From: Streptomyces sp. R33
GTDB lineage: Bacteria > Actinomycetota > Actinomycetes > Streptomycetales > Streptomycetaceae
Direction: 5' to 3'
Length of the DNA stretch: 64,000 nucleotides
Assembly: GCF_041200175.1 (NCBI RefSeq)
Contig: NZ_CP165727.1
Span: 1,984,001 to 2,048,000, forward strand
Part shown: positions 41,219 to 50,637 of the stretch, piece by piece
Position numbering within the stretch: the first letter of the stretch is position 1
Layout: every line of letters starts with the position of its first letter
The notes under the pieces: generated by a model
What the model was told of the DNA's origin: nothing
Seen by the model: the letters and a program-made list of their open reading frames with translations, nothing else
Databases searched by the model: none
Made by a program: the position numbers and the translations under genes

Positions 41219-42808
41219 GTGTCGCTCAGCCCGTCCCGTACGTTCCCTCCGGAGATCGCCGAATCGGAGGCCCTCGTCGCGCTCGTCGAGCGCGGCCGCG
41301 AGCAGGGTCACATCAACGGTGACGACGTGCGCCAGGCCTTCGAGGCCGGCCGCATCCCGGTGGACCAGTGGAAGCGGGTCCTGCGCAGCCTGAACCAGGT
41401 CCTGGACGAGGAGGGTGTCGCGCTGCACGTCAGCGCCGCCCCCGCCACGAAGGCTGCCGCGAAGAAGCCCCGCAAGGCGGCCGCCGCGCCTGCCCGCACC
41501 GTGACCAAGAAGGCGGCCGCCGCGCCGCGCCCCATCGGTGCGCGCAAGGCCTCGGCCACCAGCCCGGCCACCGCCACCGCGGCGGCGATATCCGCTTCGC
41601 CGGCCGCGGCCGCCGAGGACGAGGTGACGGCCGACGCCGCCGCCGAGCCGAAGAAGCGGACGGTCAAGAAGACCGCCGCGAAGAAGACCGCGGTGAAGAA
41701 GACCGCCGCGGCCAAGAAGACCAGCGCCAAGGATGCCGACGAGGGCGAGACCCCGGCCGCCGAGGGCGAGGACTGGGCCGCCGAGGACCTCGTCGACGAC
41801 GTCGAGGAGGAGGCCCCCAAGGCCGGCGGCGCCCAGGGCTTCGTCCTGTCCGACGACGACGAGGACGACGCCCCGGCGCAGACGGTCATGGTGGCCGGCG
41901 CCACCGCCGACCCCGTCAAGGACTACCTCAAGCTCATCGGCAAGGTGCCGCTCCTCAACGCCGAGCAGGAGGTCGAGCTCGCCAAGCGCATCGAGGCGGG
42001 CCTCTTCTCCGAGTACAAGCTCGAAGAGGAGGAGGACCACAAGCCCGCCTTCAAGCGCGAGCTGGAGATCCTGGTCGAGGACGGCCGCCGCGCCAAGAAC
42101 CACCTGCTGGAGGCCAACCTCCGCCTCGTGGTCTCGCTGGCCAAGCGCTACACCGGCCGCGGCATGCTCTTCCTGGACCTGATCCAGGAGGGCAACGTCG
42201 GCCTGATCCGCGCCGTGGAGAAGTTCGACTACACCAAGGGCTTCAAGTTCTCCACGTACGCGACCTGGTGGATCCGGCAGGCGATCACGCGTGCCATGGC
42301 CGACCAGTCGCGCACCATCCGCATCCCCGTCCACATGGTCGAGATCATCAACAAGCTGGCGCGCGTCCAGCGCCAGATGCTCCAGGACCTCGGCCGTGAG
42401 CCCACTCCGGAGGAGCTGGGCAAGGAACTCGACATGACCCCCGAGAAGGTCATCGAGGTCCAGAAGTACGGCCGCGAGCCGATCTCCCTGCACACCCCCC
42501 TGGGTGAGGAGGGCGACAGCGAGTTCGGTGACCTCATCGAGGACTCCGAGGCGGTCGTTCCGGCCGACGCGGTCAGCTTCACCTTCCTCCAGGAGCAGCT
42601 GCAGTCGATCCTGGGCACGCTCTCCGAGCGTGAGGCGGGCGTCGTCTCGATGCGTTACGGCCTGAACGACGGCCAGCCGAAGACCCTGGACGAGATCGGC
42701 CGCGTGTACGGGGTCACCCGTGAGCGCATCCGCCAGATCGAGTCCAAGACCATGTCGAAGCTGCGCCACCCGTCGCGTTCGCAGGTGCTGCGCGACTACC
42801 TCGACTAA
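41219..42808 (+). CDS. hrdB: Principal RNA polymerase sigma factor HrdB
   Basis: Directs housekeeping transcription. 529 residues from GTG 41219. Region 1.1-like residues (about 10-65) are followed by a Lys/Ala-rich linker (about 75-175), a typical feature of HrdB. Region 1.2 begins near 225, region 2 contains [21 protein letters not shown] and [15 protein letters not shown], region 3 about 385-450, and region 4 ends with [20 protein letters not shown] and the [17 protein letters not shown] tail. All core-binding and -10/-35 recognition helices look intact. It is monocistronic; its TAA overlaps the stop of the convergent VWA gene by three bases. Confidence 0.96.
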   Translation: MSLSPSRTFPPEIAESEALVALVERGREQGHINGDDVRQAFEAGRIPVDQWKRVLRSLNQVLDEEGVALHVSAAPATKAAAKKPRKAAAAPARTVTKKAAAAPRPIGARKASATSPATATAAAISASPAAAAEDEVTADAAAEPKKRTVKKTAAKKTAVKKTAAAKKTSAKDADEGETPAAEGEDWAAEDLVDDVEEEAPKAGGAQGFVLSDDDEDDAPAQTVMVAGATADPVKDYLKLIGKVPLLNAEQEVELAKRIEAGLFSEYKLEEEEDHKPAFKRELEILVEDGRRAKNHLLEANLRLVVSLAKRYTGRGMLFLDLIQEGNVGLIRAVEKFDYTKGFKFSTYATWWIRQAITRAMADQSRTIRIPVHMVEIINKLARVQRQMLQDLGREPTPEELGKELDMTPEKVIEVQKYGREPISLHTPLGEEGDSEFGDLIEDSEAVVPADAVSFTFLQEQLQSILGTLSEREAGVVSMRYGLNDGQPKTLDEIGRVYGVTRERIRQIESKTMSKLRHPSRSQVLRDYLD

Positions 42809-44607
42809 ACCAGTCGGAAGACCGGCCCCTTGGGCGTGAACGGCAGGGACGCACCCTGCGGAACCAGATAGGCGTGCTCGCGCCGGATCCGCAGGGTGTC
42901 GCACCACCCGTCCGTGATCACCAGCACCGGGGCCTGCGGAGGGAAGTCCTCCGCGCGCTGGAGCAGGTCGATCGCGGGCTGGAGCACGGTTCCGCCCCGC
43001 CCGCGCACCTTCACCCGGCCCGCGATGTCGGTCGGGGGCAGATAGCCCGCGTCGTACGGCGCCGCGTCGCAGAACACGACGCGTGCCGCCGGTACGTCGC
43101 GGGCTTCCGCGTACGAGGCGACGGCGCCGAGCGCCTTGCCGAGCAGGGCGGCGGGCATCGACCCCGAGGTGTCGAGGACCACGCCGAAGGTGCAGCGGGC
43201 GATCTCCTCGGGCGGGAAGTACCGGCCCGCCCGGGGGATGTCCGGGGTGGAGGCCTGGCGGCGTGCCGGGCGCGCGTAGGTCCGTACGGGCTCGGGCCTC
43301 GGCACGTACTCGTCGAACCAGCGGGCGAGCTGCGCGTCCCAGGGGACGGGCGGATGGGCCAGCGCCCGGATCTCCTGGACCAGCCCGGCGGGCAGCAGTC
43401 CGCGCTCCCCGTAGGTGTGCAGGTCGAAGCCCTGGACGAGGCCGCGCCGGTAGAAATCGTCCAGATCGGTGTACGGGAGGCTGCCCGCGTGGGGCAGCGC
43501 CTCGCCCAGGACGTCTCCGAGGCCCTTGCCGCGCAGGGTCGACAGCCGGCGCAGCCGGCGCAGGTCGGTCGTGATGCGGTCGTAGACCTCCTCGACGCAG
43601 AGGTCCTTCAGCTCCGGGTCGTACAGCAGCCCCTCGGGCATCTCGCCCACGCCCATCTCCACGAGCCAGCCGTTGACCACGTAGTCGGCGGCCACGTTGT
43701 GCAGGTACGGGTCGCGGGCTCCGCAGCGCTCCCCGTGGCGCAGGGCGGCGTGCAGCATCTCGTGCGCCAGGACGAAGCGCCACTCCGGGTCGGTGAACGT
43801 ACGCAGCGGGTTGACGTAGATCTCCCCGGCGCTAGCGCTCACGGCCGCGACGGCGATGTCCTGGGCGCGCGCGAGCTCGGCGTCGGCGACGATCCGCAGG
43901 CCGGCGGCGAGCCCGCCGAGCAGCGGGTACGAGGAGACGAACCAGTTCAGGGCCCGGTCCCACGGGTGCTGCCGGACCCGCTCCCCGGTGATCCGGTCGC
44001 GGCGGCCGCCCGCCACGTCCATGGCGGCGGAGACGCTGCGGGTCAGGGCGTGCGCGAACGAGGTCTCCCAGTCGGGAACGTCGGTGGTCAGGGTGCGCCA
44101 GCCGACCAGGACCTGGTCGGGCTGCCCGCCGGAGGTCCCGCAGTCCGCGTACGCGGCGGGGACGCCGTCGCGGCGCCAGCGGGCGGCGAGCTGCTCCTCG
44201 TCCCCGCCGGGGTACTCGGCGGGGAGGTGGTCGGGGGCGCGGCCCACGGGGAACGTCAGCAGGAAGCGGTTGACGACGACGCACCGGGCGGCGAGTTCGG
44301 CGGGGGCGGGCTGCGGGCGGTCCTCCCCCTTGGCGGCGGGTACGTGGCCGAAGCCGAGGTGGAGCAGGCAGTGGGCCAGTGCCCAGGCCCACTCCTGCGG
44401 TTCTGCGCGGCGGGTGGGATGGGCGTGGACCACCCCGTTGGAGGTGACGAGGGCGAGCCCGGCGGAGGTGCACGAGGCGCACCGGGGGTCGCGGCAGTGG
44501 GTGGCGGAGAGGGCGCCCAGGGCCGGGTTCTGCCGGATCGCGGCCCGTCCGGCCTCGTAGGCGAGGGTGGCCGGGTCGGGGGCGGCGGGCTTCTTCCTGC
44601 GGGTCAC
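42805..44607 (-). CDS. DUF2201-type metallopeptidase-like plus VWA domain protein
   Basis: 600 residues from GTG 44607. The N-terminal putative metallopeptidase domain has [15 protein letters not shown] (about 266-280), a zincin motif typical of DUF2201. The C-terminal VWA-like domain begins near 450 and has the MIDAS motif DTSGSMP and a distal TDGWCD. A four-cysteine cluster CRDPRCASC is near the N terminus. It is encoded 78 bp after a MoxR-type AAA ATPase; the pair is a conserved MoxR/VWA unit, thought to remodel or insert cofactors in client complexes. The client is unknown. It converges on hrdB with overlapping stops. Confidence 0.82.
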   Translation of the reverse strand: MTRRKKPAAPDPATLAYEAGRAAIRQNPALGALSATHCRDPRCASCTSAGLALVTSNGVVHAHPTRRAEPQEWAWALAHCLLHLGFGHVPAAKGEDRPQPAPAELAARCVVVNRFLLTFPVGRAPDHLPAEYPGGDEEQLAARWRRDGVPAAYADCGTSGGQPDQVLVGWRTLTTDVPDWETSFAHALTRSVSAAMDVAGGRRDRITGERVRQHPWDRALNWFVSSYPLLGGLAAGLRIVADAELARAQDIAVAAVSASAGEIYVNPLRTFTDPEWRFVLAHEMLHAALRHGERCGARDPYLHNVAADYVVNGWLVEMGVGEMPEGLLYDPELKDLCVEEVYDRITTDLRRLRRLSTLRGKGLGDVLGEALPHAGSLPYTDLDDFYRRGLVQGFDLHTYGERGLLPAGLVQEIRALAHPPVPWDAQLARWFDEYVPRPEPVRTYARPARRQASTPDIPRAGRYFPPEEIARCTFGVVLDTSGSMPAALLGKALGAVASYAEARDVPAARVVFCDAAPYDAGYLPPTDIAGRVKVRGRGGTVLQPAIDLLQRAEDFPPQAPVLVITDGWCDTLRIRREHAYLVPQGASLPFTPKGPVFRLV

Positions 44608-44685
44608 AGGTGGATCACTTCCGGGCTCGCTTCGGGCGCGGGCGCGCCCACGGGGGTTCGGGGCGGGCTCGTACGGCTCACCGGC

Positions 44686-45747
44686 TCACCGGCGCGCCGC
44701 GACCAGCCGCGGCATGTCGCGGGCGGCCTCCACCAGGAACCAGGCGGGCAGCACCGGCAGGCCGTCGGCGTCGTCGGCGATGACGGTCTGGGCGACCTCC
44801 ACGGAGATCTCGGCGAGCTGTACGAGCAGGGATTTCGCGCGGTACGCGGTCTGCCGGACGGCGGGCGAGACGTGCTCCTTGCGTTCCGGGAGCTCCTTGA
44901 CCAGGCGGCCCCGGAAGGCCTCGGCGAGGTAGTAGAGCAGATCACGGTCGGCGGGGCGGGTGGGCCAGGAGGCATCGCCCTTGATGATCGCCTCGATGCC
45001 GAAGGTGTGGCGGACGATCTTGGCGTAGCCGCAGAAGGAGACGGCGTGCGCCGGGGTGAGGGTGCCGTGGGCGACGACCTTGAGGGTCTGCTCGTCCAGG
45101 CCGGTCCCGAAGGAGTGCAGGGCGTCGGAGAGCATGTGCCAGGAACGCGGGGTGGAGAAGGGCTCCTCGGTCTTGGGCGGCGCGGACCACAGGTGGTCGG
45201 GGCGGTCGGTGAGGTAGTCGGTGATCCACGGGTGGATGCCGTTCTCCCCGGCCCAGACCAGCCAGTCCTGCGCGGAGGCCTGCAGGTGTACGTGGCTGAG
45301 CCGGTTGACCAGCGCGGAGGCGATGGGCCGGGCCAGCGCGTTGTCGGTGGCCCGGTTGCCCGCGCCGATCACGATGGAGCCGGCGGGAAGCTCGTAACTG
45401 CCGATCCGGCGGTCGAGGATGAGGGAGTAGAAGGCCTTCTGGACGTCCGGCGTCGCGGCGTTGAGCTCGTCGAGGAACAGGCAGTACGGCTCGTCGCGGG
45501 CGATGGCCTCGGGCGGGCAGAACACGGACCGGCCGTCACGGATCTGCGGTACGCCGATCAGGTCCTCGGGCGCGAGCTGCGTGCCGAGCAGGCTGACGCA
45601 CTCGAGGCCGAGGGAGTCGGCGAACTTCCGCACCAGCGAGGACTTGCCGATTCCGGGTGCCCCCCACAGGAACACGGGCCGCACGGTGGCGAGGCCCAGC
45701 AGCAGTTCGGGGATCTGGGCGGGGGTGACGGTGACGGCGGCCTGCAC
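44686..45747 (-). CDS. MoxR-type AAA+ ATPase
   Basis: 353 residues from GTG 45747. Walker A is GAPGIGKSS (about 29-37), Walker B CLFLDELN (about 88-96), sensor 1 GAGNRATDN (about 129), and an arginine-finger-like RLSHVHL region follows. MoxR proteins act as chaperones together with VWA partners, here the downstream gene. A 41-bp near-perfect inverted repeat ends 20 bases before its start codon (45768-45808) and lies close to GAGGA, so initiation could be controlled by structure or by a bound protein. Confidence 0.88.
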   Translation of the reverse strand: MQAAVTVTPAQIPELLLGLATVRPVFLWGAPGIGKSSLVRKFADSLGLECVSLLGTQLAPEDLIGVPQIRDGRSVFCPPEAIARDEPYCLFLDELNAATPDVQKAFYSLILDRRIGSYELPAGSIVIGAGNRATDNALARPIASALVNRLSHVHLQASAQDWLVWAGENGIHPWITDYLTDRPDHLWSAPPKTEEPFSTPRSWHMLSDALHSFGTGLDEQTLKVVAHGTLTPAHAVSFCGYAKIVRHTFGIEAIIKGDASWPTRPADRDLLYYLAEAFRGRLVKELPERKEHVSPAVRQTAYRAKSLLVQLAEISVEVAQTVIADDADGLPVLPAWFLVEAARDMPRLVAARR

Positions 45748-45767
45748 GAGAAGCGGTCCTCAGGGGT

Positions 45768-45808
45768 GGGGTACGTGGCGCGCCCAGTGTGGGCGCACCA
45801 CGTACCCC
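45768..45808. promoter_or_regulatory. 19-bp inverted repeat before the AAA ATPase gene
   Basis: Left arm 45768-45786 pairs with right arm 45790-45808 at 18 of 19 positions (one C/A mismatch) around a GTG loop. It may terminate the SRPBCC transcript, serve as an operator, or act as a leader hairpin for the ATPase gene. Confidence 0.65.
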
Positions 45809-45849
45809 GAAGCATCCGGTTTTCCGCCGCGGGGCGGTGGCCGGGTGTC

Positions 45850-46290
45850 TCAGTTCTCCAGCAGGTGCTTCAGCTTCTCCTCGTTGCGCGGCATCTCCTT
45901 GCGGGCGTACGGCTTGACCACGAGCGGCGCCATGACCCTGCCGATGCCGTGGCCCTCGAAGTCGAGGTCGAGGGTCACGCGCGAGCGCCTTCCGCCGTCA
46001 AGGGGTTCGATGGTCCCGCGTACATCGCCGCGTACGGGTCCGTCGACACCTTGGAGGCGCCAGCTGCGCGGCGGGTCGAGCTCCTTGACCTCCATGGTCA
46101 TCGGGAACCTGCGCTTGCCCATGCGCCGGGTGACCCTGACCTTCGAACCGACGTGGAGCGGAGCGCCGTCGAGCGGGCGGGCGGAGACGGCGCTGCTCTG
46201 CCACTCCGGCAGATGCGTGGGGTCCGTCACGTAGTCGAAGACGTCTTCGGGACTGCGGGAGATGTCGATGCTTTCTCTGATCGCGGACAT
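45850..46290 (-). CDS. SRPBCC (START-like) family protein
   Basis: 146 residues from ATG 46290 (AAGGGG upstream). It begins with the usual SRPBCC strand-helix pattern IRESIDISRSPEDVFDYVTDPTHLPEWQ and continues with a seven-stranded hydrophobic-pocket fold; the C-terminal helix is ARKEMPRNEEKLKHLL. This family binds or cyclises hydrophobic ligands, or acts as a general lipid carrier. No catalytic residue can be named. It is separated from the ATPase gene by the inverted repeat at 45768-45808. Confidence 0.82.
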   Translation of the reverse strand: MSAIRESIDISRSPEDVFDYVTDPTHLPEWQSSAVSARPLDGAPLHVGSKVRVTRRMGKRRFPMTMEVKELDPPRSWRLQGVDGPVRGDVRGTIEPLDGGRRSRVTLDLDFEGHGIGRVMAPLVVKPYARKEMPRNEEKLKHLLEN

Positions 46291-46355
46291 GGCGACCCCT
46301 TCACTGCCCCCTGCTTGTCCTCGTCTTCTTCTCTCATTCCAAACTACCGCGCAGG

Positions 46356-47771
46356 TCAGGCGGTGACCCGGTGCCCGGCTCGGTGCTTTCGCGCGGACAT
46401 CGCCGCGTAGACGAGGACACCCGCGAAGAGGAACAGGACGCCCTGGTAGACGGCCGCGTAGCCGGAGCCGGCGACCAGCCACATCGAGAAGGCGAAGGCC
46501 AGGCCGGCGAGGACGCCGTCGCGGACCAGGCGGCCGCGGTGGACGCGCTCGGACTGCCCGGAGAGCAGGAAGTAGATCTGCGCGGCGGTGGCGAGCAGGT
46601 ACGGGACGGTCGCCGTGAAGGTGGTGACCAGGACCAGGACCTCGAAGACCCCGTCCGAGCCCAGCGTGTAGTTGTAGATCGTCAGGCCGGAGGCGAGGAC
46701 GGCGGTGACGAGCACGCCGGCCACGGGGACGCCCCGCTTCTTCGTCTCGAAGACCTTCGGGAAGAGCCCGTCGCGGGCGGCGGCGTACGGGGTCTGGGCG
46801 CTGAGCAGGGTCCAGCCGTTGAGGGCGCCGAGCATCGAGATCACGGCCGCGCAGGCGACGAGGGTGCCGCCCCACGTACCCCCGGCCCCTCCGTCTGCAG
46901 AAAACATCGCGTTGACGGCGTCGGTGAAGGGGGCCTCGGAGGAGACCAGCTTCTCGTGGGAGACCAGGCCGAAGACGGAGAGGGTGCCCAGCAGGTAGAC
47001 GACGGCCGCTCCGGCGGTGCCCAGGATGGTGGCCCGGCCGACGTTGCGGGCCGGGTCGCGGACCTCGCCCGCGCTGACGGCAGCCGACTCGACGCCGAGG
47101 TAGCTGAAGAGGAGGATCGCCGCGGCGGCGGAGACCGCGCCGACGGGGCTCTGGCCGGTGGCCTGGAAGGGCCCGAGGTTCGCCGGGTCGAAGAAGAACA
47201 GCCCGCCCACCGCGACCAGCAGCAGCGGGGCGAACTTCAGCACGGTGGCGACCAGTTGGACGGTGCCGACGTACCGGGTGCCGGCCAGGTTGGCGAGCGC
47301 CGGGAGCCACTGCACGAGGAGGGCGGCCAGGCACATCGCCGCCTTGTGGTCCCCGATGGCCGGGAAGAGCACGGCGAGGTAGCCGACGGCCGCCACGGCG
47401 AGGGCCGCGTTCGAGACCCAGGCGGTGATCCAGTAGCTCCAGGCCGCGAGGAAGCCGGCGAAGTCACCGAACGCGGCGCGGGCGTAGACGTACGGGCCGC
47501 CGGTCTGCGGGAGCCGCTGCGCGAGCCGGCCGAAGACGAGGGCGAGGGCGATCGCGCCGGCGGTGAGCACGCCGAAGGCGACCAGGCTGATCGTGCCGAA
47601 CGGCGCCACGGAGGCGGGCAGCAGGAAGATCCCGCCGCCGACGATGTTGCCCATGACCAGGCAGGTCGCGACCGGGAGGCCGAAGCGCCGGGCGTGGGGG
47701 CTCGCCGCCTCCTCGGCCGGTGCGGGTGTCGCGGCAGGGGCGGGTGCGGGGGCGCGCAGGGTGGAGCTCAC
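46356..47771 (-). CDS. APC-family amino acid permease
   Basis: 471 residues from GTG 47771 (GAGGCG upstream). Twelve TM helices follow an Ala/Pro-rich N-terminal tail of about 30 residues. TM1 has GNIVGGGIFLLP, the unwound helix typical of APC transporters, and TM6 the LLFSYLGVESAAV motif. It resembles AdiC/ArcD-like basic amino acid or polyamine antiporters, but the substrate is not determined. It is apparently monocistronic between the SRPBCC and the phosphatase genes. Confidence 0.88.
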   Translation of the reverse strand: MSSTLRAPAPAPAATPAPAEEAASPHARRFGLPVATCLVMGNIVGGGIFLLPASVAPFGTISLVAFGVLTAGAIALALVFGRLAQRLPQTGGPYVYARAAFGDFAGFLAAWSYWITAWVSNAALAVAAVGYLAVLFPAIGDHKAAMCLAALLVQWLPALANLAGTRYVGTVQLVATVLKFAPLLLVAVGGLFFFDPANLGPFQATGQSPVGAVSAAAAILLFSYLGVESAAVSAGEVRDPARNVGRATILGTAGAAVVYLLGTLSVFGLVSHEKLVSSEAPFTDAVNAMFSADGGAGGTWGGTLVACAAVISMLGALNGWTLLSAQTPYAAARDGLFPKVFETKKRGVPVAGVLVTAVLASGLTIYNYTLGSDGVFEVLVLVTTFTATVPYLLATAAQIYFLLSGQSERVHRGRLVRDGVLAGLAFAFSMWLVAGSGYAAVYQGVLFLFAGVLVYAAMSARKHRAGHRVTA

Positions 47772-47845
47772 GGGTGGTACGCCTCGGGTGTTTCATATGC
47801 TGGACAGGTCGACATATCGTCGGGCAAGCCCAAAGCCGCACCAAA

Positions 47846-49951
47846 TCAATGGTTTTCGTCCTGCACGGAGGCCCTTGCGGAAGGAAAGGTTCCGCTCGAA
47901 CCGGCCTCCGGCCGTGGATCCTCCGCGGATGCGGTCAGCGGCACCTGGGGCCCGTCCGCCTCCCGCAGCCAGCGCCGCAGTACCTCGTGCACCGCCTCCG
48001 CACCCACCAGGTCGGGGTCCGGCTCCGACAGCTGCGTCGGCCACATCAGGAACGGGTGCCCCTGCTCCCCGCCCAGGCCTCCGTGCGAGCCGATCTGCTC
48101 CTCGAAGGCGTGCACCGACCCGGTCCGCGGGTCGTACGCCGAGTTCACCATCACGTCGGCCGCGTGCGGGAAGGCGTCGGTCCGGCGGACCGCCTGCGCC
48201 GCGCCCGGTCCGAACCGGGCCAGCAGCTCCTGCGCCGCGCCGGGCTCGTCGAGGCGGGCCACCGCCCCGCCCGGGCCCAGCACCTCCCCGTCCACCAGCA
48301 GGAACCCGATGCCCGGGTGGTTGGCCAGGGTCGCCAGCAGGGCGGGGTGCGCCCGCTCGATCCGCTCCCGCGAGGCCCGGCCCGGTACGTCCGGGAAGGA
48401 GATCAGCCCGAGGTTGCCGGAGGCCAGCACCACCGGGTCCGGGCCCCGCCCGGGGTGGGCCTCGGCGCCCTCCTCCACCGGCCGGTGCAGGGCAGCGAGC
48501 ACCGCCGCGCGGGCCTCGGCGCCGCTGCGGGTGCGGCCGGCCCGGCGGGAGACCGGCAGCCCGCAGCCCGCGCGGACCAGGTCCTTCAGCGTCAGCCCGT
48601 ACCGGCTCAGGAAGGTCTCCCCCGGGCTCTGGCCGTGGTCCGACAGCAGCACGATCCGGTACTCCCGGGGTGCGTGCTCGGCGACCCGCGCGATCAGCGC
48701 GAGGCTCCGGTCGAGCCGGGCCAGCACCCGGTCGGTGTCCCGGCCGTGCGGCCCCGAATGGTGCGCGACCTCGTCGTAGGCGACCAGGTCCGCGTAGATC
48801 GCGGCGCGCCCCGCGAGCATGTCGCCGATCACCGCCGCCACGACGACGTCCCGTTCGACCACCGTCGCGAAGGCCCGGATCAGCGGGTACAGGCCGCCCC
48901 GGGCCACCCTCGGCCGCTCCCCCCGCAGCCGGGCCCGCAGCGACTGGCAGATCTCCCGGACGACCTCGGCGACGAAGGAGAGCGCGGTGCGGACGGCATT
49001 GGCCGGGTCGGAGAAGTACGCGAAGTAGCCGGCGCGGGAACGGTTCGCCCGGCCCCGCCGCGCCGAGACCGACAGGACGAGGGCCAGCTGGTCGGCGCCG
49101 CCGCTGAACAGGTTGCCCCGGCTCGCCCCGTCGAGGGTCAGCAGCCCGCCGTCCCCGGTGCGGGCGATGGCCCGGCGCTGGAGTTCGGCGGCGCTGGTGG
49201 GCCGGTTGCAGACCATCACCTCGCCGGTGTCCTTCTCGTACCAGCGGAAGGCGGGCACGTCGAAGCTGGAGCCGTGCAGGATGCCGAGCTGGCTGGCGCC
49301 GGTCTGGCTGGACCAGTCGGTGCGCCAGGACGTGAGTCGGTGGCTGCCCTCCAGCCAGCCGGCCACCGTGGGCATCAGGGCGCTGCCCGCGGCGCGGCGC
49401 AGGGCCTCGTACCCGACGCCGTCGAGCTGGAGGAAGACCAGTCCGGGGGCGGCCGCGACCGCGCCGGGCGCACCGTCGTGCCGCGTACGCCGACGGCGGC
49501 GGTCGGCGAGCCGGTAGAGCCTGCGCCGGTACGCCTCGTCGTCGCGCACCGCGAGCGCGGTCGAGGTCGCCGAGGCGACGGCGGACATCACCGCGGCCAC
49601 CACCACGGCGGTCTCCGGGGCCACTTCGCCGCGGCCGGACGGGATCAGGCTGAGGGCGAGCAGCAGCAGCGAGCCGTTGAGGAAGAAGACGAGCAGGCCG
49701 AGCACCAGCGCGGGCACCAGCAGCAGGGCCCGGACGAGCACCGGCCACACGAGCGCGCTGAGCAGGCCGAAGGCCCCGGCGCCCCAGGCGGCGGTCAGAC
49801 CGATCTCGGTGAGGCTGTCGCCGTCGCCGGACTGCAGCCGGAAGTCGGGGAGGATGCCGGCCAGCGCGAGCATCGTCAGGGTGGACACCGCCCAGACGGT
49901 GATCACCCGTGCCAGGGCGCTGCCCGTGGTCCGCCACCGTCCTCGCCCCAC
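47846..49951 (-). CDS. Holin-like 4-TM domain fused to alkaline phosphatase-superfamily enzyme
   Basis: 701 residues from GTG 49951. Four TM segments in residues 1-115 match the 'phage holin family' annotation common in actinobacterial membrane proteins. After a basic linker the alkaline phosphatase/nucleotide pyrophosphatase domain begins with LVFLQLDGVGYEAL (metal Asp) and has TDWSSQTGASQLGIL (catalytic Thr/Ser near 225), YDEVAHHSG and SDHGQSPGETF, the usual metal ligands. It probably hydrolyses a phosphodiester or phospholipid-linked substrate outside the membrane. The holin-like part is a membrane anchor, not evidence of phage. Confidence 0.83.
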   Translation of the reverse strand: MGRGRWRTTGSALARVITVWAVSTLTMLALAGILPDFRLQSGDGDSLTEIGLTAAWGAGAFGLLSALVWPVLVRALLLVPALVLGLLVFFLNGSLLLLALSLIPSGRGEVAPETAVVVAAVMSAVASATSTALAVRDDEAYRRRLYRLADRRRRRTRHDGAPGAVAAAPGLVFLQLDGVGYEALRRAAGSALMPTVAGWLEGSHRLTSWRTDWSSQTGASQLGILHGSSFDVPAFRWYEKDTGEVMVCNRPTSAAELQRRAIARTGDGGLLTLDGASRGNLFSGGADQLALVLSVSARRGRANRSRAGYFAYFSDPANAVRTALSFVAEVVREICQSLRARLRGERPRVARGGLYPLIRAFATVVERDVVVAAVIGDMLAGRAAIYADLVAYDEVAHHSGPHGRDTDRVLARLDRSLALIARVAEHAPREYRIVLLSDHGQSPGETFLSRYGLTLKDLVRAGCGLPVSRRAGRTRSGAEARAAVLAALHRPVEEGAEAHPGRGPDPVVLASGNLGLISFPDVPGRASRERIERAHPALLATLANHPGIGFLLVDGEVLGPGGAVARLDEPGAAQELLARFGPGAAQAVRRTDAFPHAADVMVNSAYDPRTGSVHAFEEQIGSHGGLGGEQGHPFLMWPTQLSEPDPDLVGAEAVHEVLRRWLREADGPQVPLTASAEDPRPEAGSSGTFPSARASVQDENH

Positions 49952-50106
49952 GCCGTACCGCCTCGTGTCTCCCCCGGACCCGCGGTCCGCGCCGCACCCT
50001 CCAGCGTCGCACAGGGCGGCGGCGGGGGCCGGATGACGGGGGTGGCGCACGGACGTACGGAACGCACGGCGCCGGGAGCCGGGGCGCGCGGCCGTCGGGC
50101 GGGAGC

Positions 50107-50511
50107 CTACGTGCCGTCGTAGCCGGCGGTCGGCATGGACAGCCGGCGGTGCACCTCGGCCTTCATGGCGGAGGTGTACTGCGGCTCGGCGAGCCCGGCG
50201 GTCTCGAGCCGTACTCCGCGCCGCTCGCACTCGGCGGTGAACTCCTCGACGGAGCGCAGCGCGCGGGCCAGGACCCGGTGGTTGGGGGCGACGAACAGGT
50301 CGACCTGGCCGGCTTCGACGTCGCACCAGAGCCCGCAGTGGTCGGCGCGCAGCCCGTAGAAGAGCAGCTCCCTCGTCACGACGTAGCCCTGGCCGGCGGC
50401 CCAGCGGGCGCACATGGCGTGCTGGCTCCGGGTGTCGACGGCGAAGGGGTCGGTGTCCAGATCCTCGAGCGGGGCCAGGCTGGCGATCGCGGCCACGCGC
50501 AGCTCATCCAT
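50107..50511 (-). CDS. Degenerate serine-recombinase-fold-like protein, unknown
   Basis: 134 residues from ATG 50511. The pattern RSQHAMCARWAAGQGYVV, then VEAGQVDLFVAPNHRVLAR, then FTAECERRGVRLET follows the order of the resolvase N-terminal domain (Q..CR.YA...G; IDGVVV.KLDRLGRS; CE..GV). The YxRVS catalytic segment is missing; the N terminus reads RVAAIASLAPLEDL, and no DNA-binding recombinase domain follows. It is therefore unlikely to recombine DNA and may be a repurposed fold. A TAGGGT box eight bases upstream suggests a leaderless transcript. Confidence 0.5.
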   Translation of the reverse strand: MDELRVAAIASLAPLEDLDTDPFAVDTRSQHAMCARWAAGQGYVVTRELLFYGLRADHCGLWCDVEAGQVDLFVAPNHRVLARALRSVEEFTAECERRGVRLETAGLAEPQYTSAMKAEVHRRLSMPTAGYDGT

Positions 50512-50519
50512 GCCGCCCG

Positions 50520-50525
50520 ACCCTA
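50520..50525 (-). promoter_or_regulatory. -10 box before the resolvase-like gene
   Basis: On the minus strand TAGGGT ends eight bases before ATG 50511. No Shine-Dalgarno sequence is seen, so the mRNA may be leaderless. Confidence 0.4.
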
Positions 50526-50593
50526 CTCCGATCCGCCGCCCGGGAGGAGGGGGCGGCGGCCTCCGGTTCCGGGCGCGGGGGCGGGGCAGGATC

Positions 50594-50599
50594 TAGGCT
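50594..50599 (+). promoter_or_regulatory. -10 box of the MBL-DedA operon
   Basis: TAGGCT would start a leader of about 38 nt carrying GGGGAGG before GTG 50638. Confidence 0.45.
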
Positions 50600-50637
50600 C
50601 CAAGGGGCCGGTTACGCACGAGCGACGGGGAGGCCGG

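Noticed and set aside
41002..41322. Possible small upstream ORF or leader peptide before hrdB
   Set aside because: It overlaps the hrdB start in another frame, contains the SigR-type promoter, and has no ribosome-binding site or recognisable peptide signature.
47846..49951. Prophage signal from the holin-like domain
   Set aside because: The domain is fused to a phosphatase, and no other phage genes, integrase or attachment sites are near.
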